Shown piece by piece: positions 58,951 through 64,000 of a stretch of 64,000 nucleotides of DNA. The notes under the pieces are model-generated. The model made no database searches and was not told the DNA's origin. It saw only the letters and a list, made by a program, of their open reading frames with translations. The stretch is from contig DHVG01000002.1 in assembly GCA_002412545.1 (NCBI GenBank), positions 116,598 to 180,597 of the forward strand, given 5' to 3'. Source of the DNA: Elusimicrobia bacterium UBA5214 (GTDB lineage Bacteria > Elusimicrobiota > UBA5214). A program made the translations under genes and the position numbers. Every line of letters begins with the position of its first letter. Position 1 is the first letter of the stretch.

Positions 58951-59330
58951 TAGTCCTTACCTCTTTGATAGACAGTAGATTTTTCGATTATAGTGAATAT
59001 CTCATTTATGTCAACCGGTTTATAAAGGCAGGTATAAGCACCGAGTTCTTTTGCCTTGTTTTCAAAAGTAAAGGCAGGGTCTGAACTGCTGCTGAAGATC
59101 ACTACAACCTGGGTCGGTCGTAATTGTTTGATAATTTTCAGTGCTTCCGGTCCTCGCATTCTCGGCATATGCACATCTAAAAAAATAATATCAAAAGTAT
59201 CTTTTTTTACCATTTCTATACCTTCTAACCCATCGTTAGCGGTAAATACTTCAAAACCGTTTGGTTCTAAGAGAAATTTAAACAAATCCCGTATTCCTTG
59301 TTCGTCATCAACAACTAATATTTTTTTCAT
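58950..59330 (-). CDS. Single-domain response regulator
   Basis: A 126-residue receiver: ILVVDDEQGIRDLFKFLL, acceptor aspartate in DIIFLDVHMPRMRGPEAL, IFSSSSDPAFTFE at the conserved Ser/Thr position and YTCLYKPVDINEIF with lysine. It is translationally coupled (1-nt overlap) to the hybrid kinase that follows. Confidence 0.9.
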   Translation of the reverse strand: MKKILVVDDEQGIRDLFKFLLEPNGFEVFTANDGLEGIEMVKKDTFDIIFLDVHMPRMRGPEALKIIKQLRPTQVVVIFSSSSDPAFTFENKAKELGAYTCLYKPVDINEIFTIIEKSTVYQRGKD

Positions 59331-59331
59331 T

Positions 59332-59395
59332 TCCGATTTCCGATTTTAGATTTACGATGTCAATCGTCAATCAACAATCATCAATCACTAAATCG
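59332..59395 (-). repeat. Degenerate tandem repeat (GATTGATGATTGTTGATT type)
   Basis: Minus-strand GATTGATGATTGTTGATTGACGATTGACAT and then AATCGGAAATCGGAA. The gap within the signalling operon is filled by such units; no clear terminator is present. Confidence 0.65.
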
Positions 59396-59429
59396 GTAGT
59401 TTTCTCGTAAAAGTTGTTCCTTTCTTTGA

Positions 59430-60995
59430 CTACTCCGCTAAGAGTTTACTGATTCTCTTGCCTAATTCTTCAATCTCAAACGGCTTGGAAAGATAATCGT
59501 TGGCGCCAGCAGTGAATATCTTTTCCCGATTTTCCGGTGAATCATAACCGGTAATGGCTAAAATTTTTATTCCTTTAGTTTTTTCGTTACTGCGGATATT
59601 CCGGCAGACTTGAAAACCGTCAATTCCCGGAAGCAATAGGTCAAGAATCATTAGGTCTGGGTTAAACTCAAGAACTGCCTGCCCAGCACGGAAGCCATCA
59701 GTAGCCGAGGTAAACTGGTATTTTTCCGGGAATTTTTTCAAAAAAGCAATTGCCAGGTTAATAATTGCCCGGTCATCATCCACAACGAGTACTTTTTTCT
59801 TTTCCTTTTCAGTGAATTCTTCAATAATAGGGAGTTTAATGGTGAAAGTTGTTCCTTTACCTTTTTCACTCTCAAAATCAATTGTTCCATTATGTTTCTG
59901 CATTATTTCATAACATAAACTTAGACCTAAACCAGTTCCTTTACCCGGTTCTTTGGTTGTGAAAAATGGTTCAAAAATTTTATGTTTGACTTCTTCCGGG
60001 ATACCTGCCCCGGTATCTTCTACACGAATTTCCACGAATTTCCCCTCACCTTCCACCTTTGCTAAAGCTACGGTGGACAGGTTTTCCTCTCCCTCAAGGG
60101 GAGAGGGGATGGTGAGGGTGGTGGTTATGGTTATTGTTCCACCATCGGGCATTACATCAAGAGCATTGTTCGCCAAATTCATAATTACCTGTTGGATTTG
60201 GTTACGGTTGGCAAAAATCATTGGTAAATCAGGGGCATATTTTTTGGTTATTACAACATTGCGCATTTTTGCTTGATGTTCAACCAGTAACAAGGTTTCT
60301 TCAACTGCTTGGTTTATTTCCATTGATGTTTTCCCGGTTCCGCTTGAACGCGAGAAAACCAAAAGATTTTGCACTAAGGTCTTACAGCGCAGCGCTTCTC
60401 TTTCAATTGAGGACAAAGGCAGATAAAGAGGATTATTCTGGTCAATTCGTTTCATTACACTCTGGGCAAAACCTAAGATTACACCCATCGGATTATTTAT
60501 TTCGTGAGCGATACCACCAGCTAATTGACCGATTGCCGCCATCTTGTCCGATTGAATAAGTTTAGCTTGCGTTTCTTTCAACTGTTTATTTGCTTCCTCA
60601 ACATCTTCTAAGATATTGAGTATTGCTTTTCGGTCGTTGCTTAATTCAGCGATTTCTTTTTCTCTTTCTTCAATCATTGTCCAGATTAGTTTTGCCGAGG
60701 CACCTTTTAAAAGTTCTACACCGGGAGGTAACATTTTACTTAACGATTTTTCAACTTCGGGGTTACCGGTTACCTCAATAACTGTATTGAGACCACTAAT
60801 TTTTAAGAAGGGGGAGAAATCTTTCCCGGTCGGTAGTCCCAATTCTTTTGCTAATTTGATTCCCGGTGCGTCATCATTAGTGTCCACAATGCCGCAAATA
60901 TTTAACCACGGTTCTTTATGAAATAACTCAATTAATGCCTTTCCACCTTTCCCGGCGCCGATAATTAAAACATTTATTTTTTTGTCCATTTGCAT
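59430..60995 (-). CDS. Rossmann-domain histidine kinase with C-terminal receiver
   Basis: I choose ATG 60995 (521 residues), with GAGGTGAG just upstream. Residues about 1-105 form a NAD(P)-binding Rossmann domain: NVLIIGAGKGGKALIELF, GIVDTNDDAPGIKLAKELGL and VIEVTGNPEVEKSL, as in homoserine/aspartate dehydrogenase-type folds. The kinase core follows: histidine in MAAIGQLAGGIAHEINNPMG, QQVIMNLANNALDVMPDGG, GAGIPEEVKHKIFEPFFTTKEPGKGTGLGLSL. A receiver (about 400-520) ends it: VLVVDDDRAIIN, LMILDLLLPGIDGFQ, TGYDSPENREKIF, LSKPF. A micro-repeat insertion PSPLEGEENLSTVALAKVEGEG (about 300-320) lies in the ATP-binding domain. Probably senses a nucleotide cofactor (inference). Confidence 0.85.
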   Translation of the reverse strand: MQMDKKINVLIIGAGKGGKALIELFHKEPWLNICGIVDTNDDAPGIKLAKELGLPTGKDFSPFLKISGLNTVIEVTGNPEVEKSLSKMLPPGVELLKGASAKLIWTMIEEREKEIAELSNDRKAILNILEDVEEANKQLKETQAKLIQSDKMAAIGQLAGGIAHEINNPMGVILGFAQSVMKRIDQNNPLYLPLSSIEREALRCKTLVQNLLVFSRSSGTGKTSMEINQAVEETLLLVEHQAKMRNVVITKKYAPDLPMIFANRNQIQQVIMNLANNALDVMPDGGTITITTTLTIPSPLEGEENLSTVALAKVEGEGKFVEIRVEDTGAGIPEEVKHKIFEPFFTTKEPGKGTGLGLSLCYEIMQKHNGTIDFESEKGKGTTFTIKLPIIEEFTEKEKKKVLVVDDDRAIINLAIAFLKKFPEKYQFTSATDGFRAGQAVLEFNPDLMILDLLLPGIDGFQVCRNIRSNEKTKGIKILAITGYDSPENREKIFTAGANDYLSKPFEIEELGKRISKLLAE

Positions 60996-61005
60996 TATTC
61001 TCACC

Positions 61006-62031
61006 TCAGCTTCCTATTCTTGCTTTAAGTTGAGCAATTTCATTTTTCAGTTCAACCATTTTCAGTTCCCGTCCAACGACCGTCTTTTTCCAGCGCTGTA
61101 ATTCATCAAATTCTTTTTTCAATTCATCTCTTGATGCTTCTAATTCCTTTGTCCGTTCTTTGACTCTTTGTTCTAAGAAAAGATTAGCCGCTTTTAATTC
61201 TTCGGTAGTTATCTGCAGTTTTTCTGCCATTGAATTGAAAGAATTAGCAAGTTTACCGATTTCGTCTTTTGATTTTATTTTGGCTCTTACTGCGAGATTA
61301 CCCCCGGCGATTATTTCGGTAACCACGGCTAACTGGTCAAGAGGACGAGTTATTCCTGAAGAGAGAAGGAAAGAAATAACCGCACTAATAACTATAAATA
61401 AGAAAATAAAACCTATACTGGAAATAAAAATCTTGTTTCTTTCTATTCCAATCCCTTTAAGGGAGAAACCAATTTTTACTAATCCAAGAGCATTTATTTT
61501 GCCTTCTCCTTGCTCCGATTCTAATGCTTTTTCTACGACCGTCCCCGCAGAAGGGATAATTAAACTACAGACCTCAAGGAATTTACCTTCTTTTTTACTC
61601 CGCTGATGATAATGAATACTTGGTTTTGCTGTAGAAATGGTCTCTCGGTCAAGTTCATCTTGATATACTTTCCCAATTTCTTGAGGGTTACTATGGGCTA
61701 AGACATTACCGGTGTTGTCCATAATTGATATATAAGCCACATTAGGGTCAAGAGCAAAAGATTGGACTAAAGAATTGAGTCGGTCCGCATTTCCCAGATA
61801 TAAATCTACCGCACTTGATGAACTTAATATCTCAATTAAATGCATTCCATGCTCGTGCATATTTTTTATTAAAACATTTCTTATTTGAAGAAGAAAAAAA
61901 ATGCTTAAAGTAAGTCCAATCATTCCGGTTAGAAATGATGAAAAAAGGAATAATTTTGTCTTTAGACTGTTTAGAAGATGATAACCCTTTTTTTCTGAAG
62001 ATTGCTGACTAATTTGTTCTTCTTTATTCAT
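61006..62031 (-). CDS. Membrane sensor with HAMP and coiled coil, no kinase domain
   Basis: A 341-residue inner-membrane protein: helix 1 (FLFSSFLTGMIGLTLSIFFLLQIR) near 30-52, a periplasmic Cache-like sensor (about 55-195), helix 2 (IFISSIGFIFLFIVISAVISFLL) near 205-228. A HAMP domain then has SSGITRPLDQLAVVTEIIAGGNLAVRA, followed by a coiled coil (ELKAANLFLEQRVKERTKELEASRDELKKEFDELQRWKKTV) to the end. It stops where a transmitter would start, and a kinase lacking a membrane sensor starts about 11 nt later. The two probably act as a split receptor kinase, coupled through the coiled coils (inference). Confidence 0.8.
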   Translation of the reverse strand: MNKEEQISQQSSEKKGYHLLNSLKTKLFLFSSFLTGMIGLTLSIFFLLQIRNVLIKNMHEHGMHLIEILSSSSAVDLYLGNADRLNSLVQSFALDPNVAYISIMDNTGNVLAHSNPQEIGKVYQDELDRETISTAKPSIHYHQRSKKEGKFLEVCSLIIPSAGTVVEKALESEQGEGKINALGLVKIGFSLKGIGIERNKIFISSIGFIFLFIVISAVISFLLSSGITRPLDQLAVVTEIIAGGNLAVRAKIKSKDEIGKLANSFNSMAEKLQITTEELKAANLFLEQRVKERTKELEASRDELKKEFDELQRWKKTVVGRELKMVELKNEIAQLKARIGS

Positions 62032-62034
62032 CTT

Positions 62035-62607
62035 TTATTCCTCCAGTAATTTGGCGATTCTCTCGCTTAATTCTTCGGTACCAAACGGTTTAGGAAGATA
62101 ATCGTCAGCACCGGCAGCAAATATCTTTTCCCGATTTTCCGGCGAATCATAGCCGGTGATTGCTAAAATTTTCATTTCTTTTGTCTTTTCATTACTGCGG
62201 ATATTCCGACAGACCTGGAAACCATCAATTCCGGGAAGCATTAAATCAAGAATGATTAAATCCGGTTCAAATTCAGAAAGTTTTTGCCCGGCTTGGAAAC
62301 CATCCATAGCCGAAGCAAACTGATATTTTTCCGGTAATTTTTTCAAAAAACGAGTGATAAGATTAATAATCGCTTGGTCGTCATCAACAACTAAAATTTT
62401 TTTTCTACCATCCTCAAGTAATTCTTTGGGAATAGGCATAGCGTATTTTTTCAAGAATTCAAGTAAGTCATCTTTTCTTACCCGGCGATGTCCTCCGGGT
62501 GTGTAGAAAGCTTTGAGTTCACCGGCATCAATCCAATCAGCTACGGTGGTAGGAGAAGCACCACAAATTTCACTGATATCAAAAGTGCTGTATGTTTTTT
62601 CCGCCAT
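62035..62607 (-). CDS. HTH-receiver regulator: MerR/excisionase-like helix-turn-helix fused to a C-terminal receiver
   Basis: A 190-residue protein. Residues about 4-55 are a MerR/BldC/excisionase-type winged helix (YSTFDISEICGASPTTVADWIDAGEL...YTPGGHRRVRKDDLLEFL). Residues about 70-188 are a receiver (ILVVDDDQAIIN; acceptor aspartate in LIILDLMLPGIDGFQ; TGYDSPENREKIFAAGADDYLPKPF). The receiver is nearly the same as that of the Rossmann-kinase protein, so the two are recent paralogues. DNA-binding at the N-terminus and receiver at the C-terminus reverses the usual order. It faces three direct repeats over its own promoter. No typical Shine-Dalgarno precedes the ATG. Confidence 0.9.
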   Translation of the reverse strand: MAEKTYSTFDISEICGASPTTVADWIDAGELKAFYTPGGHRRVRKDDLLEFLKKYAMPIPKELLEDGRKKILVVDDDQAIINLITRFLKKLPEKYQFASAMDGFQAGQKLSEFEPDLIILDLMLPGIDGFQVCRNIRSNEKTKEMKILAITGYDSPENREKIFAAGADDYLPKPFGTEELSERIAKLLEE

Positions 62608-62612
62608 TTATT

Positions 62613-62656
62613 TACCGCTTTTGCTGTTTTTACCGCTTAATCAGATTATACCGCTT
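62613..62656 (-). promoter_or_regulatory. Operator: three AAGCGGTA direct repeats at 18-bp period
   Basis: On the plus strand TACCGCTT occurs exactly at 62613-62620, 62631-62638 and 62649-62656, each 18 bp apart. One copy reaches into the -10 box, one is near the transcription start and one lies just before the ATG. Direct (head-to-tail) repeats are the type of site bound by BldC-like MerR-family proteins. The adjacent HTH-receiver protein is the obvious candidate ligand. Confidence 0.75.
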
Positions 62657-62672
62657 TTACTGTTTTTGTCAA
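62645..62672 (-). promoter_or_regulatory. Promoter of the signalling-pilB operon
   Basis: On the minus strand TTGACA (62667-62672) and TATAAT (62645-62650) at 16 bp. It is embedded in the AAGCGGTA operator. It is the only strong promoter I can see for the roughly 10-kb tight operon down to pilB. Confidence 0.85.
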
Positions 62673-62726
62673 GGGTTTTTTGGAAAGATTTTTTTGCTGC
62701 AGAGGAACCCTAAAGTGTGGGTAAGT

Positions 62727-63563
62727 TTAGATGGTTAACCGGGTAGGTTTTTTCTGGTTAAGTTTTATTTTTCCGTTAGCAAGATTTTTTATGGTAGAAA
62801 TGATTAAAGGGAACTCTCTTTTTAAACCTTCAGCACGGATTTTTTTGAAAAGTGGCTCATTTTCACCTTCCTCTTCAATAATCCGCTCTAAAGTTTTAGG
62901 AGTAAACATCTTCACAATTTCTTTCCCCTTCCTTTTATCCTTCCCCACTTGTGGGGGAGGGAGAGGATGGGGGGGTGTTTTCAGTTTCGCCTCCAACTGT
63001 CTCCGCAAACGGTCAAATTCTTTACCCACAATTGGATAGGTGCAATAACTGATTGGAGGACCAGCGTCAAGTTCGGGAGTGACTAAATGCATCATTACCC
63101 CCGATTCTTTTTCTTTATTTCTAATCAGTTGCCAGATTACTTCCTGCCAGGTGCCTTTCGGTCCACCCGGTTTTGCTGGGTGTAAGTTTATCATTTTATA
63201 CCTTCGGCAAATTTCAGCATTGACAATTAACATATATCCAGCAAGAACAATCAGGTCAACTGGATATTTTTCAATGAGTTTGATTACTTGATGATGATAT
63301 TCGGTACGCCATTTTCCCAGGTTTTCTTTCCGTAAATCCGGTTTAAATTTTAATGCAGAAAAAGTTACCAAAGGAAATTCGTATTTCTTTACTAAAGCAA
63401 AAAATTTATCGCTTTCCGGATTTTCACCTTCTTCACGGTTAGAAAAAACGAAACTAATTTCCGTATTTAGTATTTCGTTTTTTGTAATTTGTTTAACCAC
63501 CGTATTTAATAAATCCCTTGCTGCTTTATCTCTTCCGGTTGAAAACCAACCAATTTTATACAT
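62727..63563 (-). CDS. PurN-like formyltransferase
   Basis: A 278-residue formyltransferase. It starts MYKIGWFSTGRDKAARDLLNTVV, then VFSNREEGE, DLIVLAGYMLIV, MINLHPAKPGGPKGTW with the catalytic asparagine and histidine, and VTPELDAGPPISYCTYP. This matches the GAR transformylase fold that transfers formyl from formyltetrahydrofolate, but it is longer than PurN (about 200) with an extra C-terminal part and atypical spacing, so another formyl acceptor is possible. A GC-rich micro-repeat adds KTPPHPLPPPQVGKDKRKGK (about 195-215). Confidence 0.8.
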   Translation of the reverse strand: MYKIGWFSTGRDKAARDLLNTVVKQITKNEILNTEISFVFSNREEGENPESDKFFALVKKYEFPLVTFSALKFKPDLRKENLGKWRTEYHHQVIKLIEKYPVDLIVLAGYMLIVNAEICRRYKMINLHPAKPGGPKGTWQEVIWQLIRNKEKESGVMMHLVTPELDAGPPISYCTYPIVGKEFDRLRRQLEAKLKTPPHPLPPPQVGKDKRKGKEIVKMFTPKTLERIIEEEGENEPLFKKIRAEGLKREFPLIISTIKNLANGKIKLNQKKPTRLTI

Positions 63564-63711
63564 ATCTAATCCTTACTGTCTCGGTACAACTCTCAAAAAT
63601 TCAGTCAACGCTTTTGCACTTTGCTTTTGTTCACTACGTTTCAGAAAAAAGGTGGTTAGGTGGCTAAGTGGTCAGGTAGTTAGTTTAAACCTAATAACTT
63701 CCTTACTTCAC

Positions 63712-64000
63712 TTACTCACTTAACCACTTAACCACTTTTTGTAGCGCTTCTCTCGTTGGATACCTATTCCTACCGTAACCAGTAATACTTACTTCAGCTA
63801 ATTTTGTTCCTAATTGACCACATTTCTTGAGCGCTAAATTCAAGAGTAACCCGGCTAAGAAACCGGCAGCGTAAACATCACCGGCACCGGTTGGGTCAGC
63901 AACTTTAACTTTTTTGTCCGTAGGGATTTCATACTCCTCATTTTTATTTAAGATATATGACCCTTTAGCCCCGAGCGTGCAAACAACTATTTTCGCCCCA
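63712..64000 (-). CDS. PfkB/ribokinase-family sugar kinase, C-terminal part (runs off the right edge)
   Basis: The minus-strand frame ends at TAA 63712-63714 and is open to the window edge. It reads IVVCTLGAKGSYIL, then the family signature VADPTGAGDVYAAGFLAGLL (anion hole and catalytic aspartate), and then EVSITGYGRNRYPTREALQK. Carbohydrate or nucleoside kinases of this family phosphorylate with ATP. The last residues (KVVKWLSE) come from a GTGGTTAAGTGGTTAAGTGAG micro-repeat (63700-63738), so the C-terminus and stop codon are provided by the repeat. Confidence 0.85.
   Translation of the reverse strand, partial: GAKIVVCTLGAKGSYILNKNEEYEIPTDKKVKVADPTGAGDVYAAGFLAGLLLNLALKKCGQLGTKLAEVSITGYGRNRYPTREALQKVVKWLSE

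Noticed and set aside
5135..63738. Tandem micro-repeats as CRISPR arrays
   Set aside because: Units are 7-14 bp, degenerate and contiguous, with no unique spacers of constant length and no cas genes in the window.
1..64000. tRNA or rRNA genes
   Set aside because: I looked for cloverleaf ends, TTCGANTC loops and conserved rRNA blocks on both strands and saw none convincing; a dedicated search would be needed to exclude a tRNA.

Overview
The window comes from an AT-rich, Gram-negative bacterium, probably an uncultured lineage near the FCB group (a WOR-3-like or similar candidate phylum). The evidence is two exported proteins with C-terminal T9SS/FlgD-type sorting domains, a PorV/PorQ-like outer-membrane protein, several predicted outer-membrane barrels, a mostly complete housekeeping set, and no tRNA or rRNA that I could recognise. 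The phylum is an inference; no marker gene settles it.

Layout. 1-1300: tungstate uptake (tupA, start of tupB, minus strand) behind a promoter, a molybdenum/tungsten cofactor riboswitch and an intrinsic terminator. 1337-5570: MFS transporter, N-acetylmuramoyl-alanine amidase, four-helix-bundle protein, murI, queD. 5574-7332: small accessory cassette (methylase-like fragment, AlwI N-terminal-like protein, PLD-family nuclease-like protein, zinc ribbon). 7716-17131: envelope and secreted proteins, class I fumarase, coaX. 17266-23815: giant acyl-CoA dehydratase activase-type protein, then CIRCE-controlled groES-groEL. 24106-26925: heme/ethylbenzene-dehydrogenase-like secreted protein plus PorV-like protein. 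27080-31816: yggS-type protein, a palindromic element, a radical SAM protein, proC, and pilT behind a c-di-GMP-I riboswitch. 31905-35219: consensus promoter, leader ORF and terminator, then DUF6448 protein, octaheme HAO-type cytochrome and a nonsense-interrupted M24 peptidase. 35273-41874 (minus): glycosyltransferase, argS, rsfS, LCP protein, nadD, proA. 42006-47155 (minus): defence island (ORF6N protein, HEPN-like protein, small membrane protein, methylase/specificity-type remnant, winged-helix protein, restriction-modification fusion enzyme). 47166-52370: pdxA, SurA-like isomerase, mfd. 52606-62607: a tight operon of about 10 kb, read on the minus strand from an HTH-receiver regulator through three histidine kinases and eight receiver domains to the pilus extension ATPase pilB. 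The right edge holds a PurN-like formyltransferase and the end of a PfkB-family kinase.

How it fits together. Type IV pili look controlled at two points: pilT (retraction) by a c-di-GMP riboswitch, and pilB (extension) as the last gene of a signalling operon. The first gene of that operon, an HTH-receiver protein, faces three exact TACCGCTT/AAGCGGTA repeats at 18-bp period over its own promoter, which suggests autoregulation. The octaheme cytochrome and the heme-type secreted protein each sit behind a strong promoter followed by a leader terminator.

The most striking genome-wide feature is a set of short degenerate tandem repeats (units of about 7-14 bp, many unrelated families). They fill intergenic gaps and have also entered at least eleven reading frames without breaking them. 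Separate palindromic repeat families sit in leaders, in a 345-bp element with 25-bp perfect terminal inverted repeats, and apparently inside the aptamer of the c-di-GMP riboswitch.
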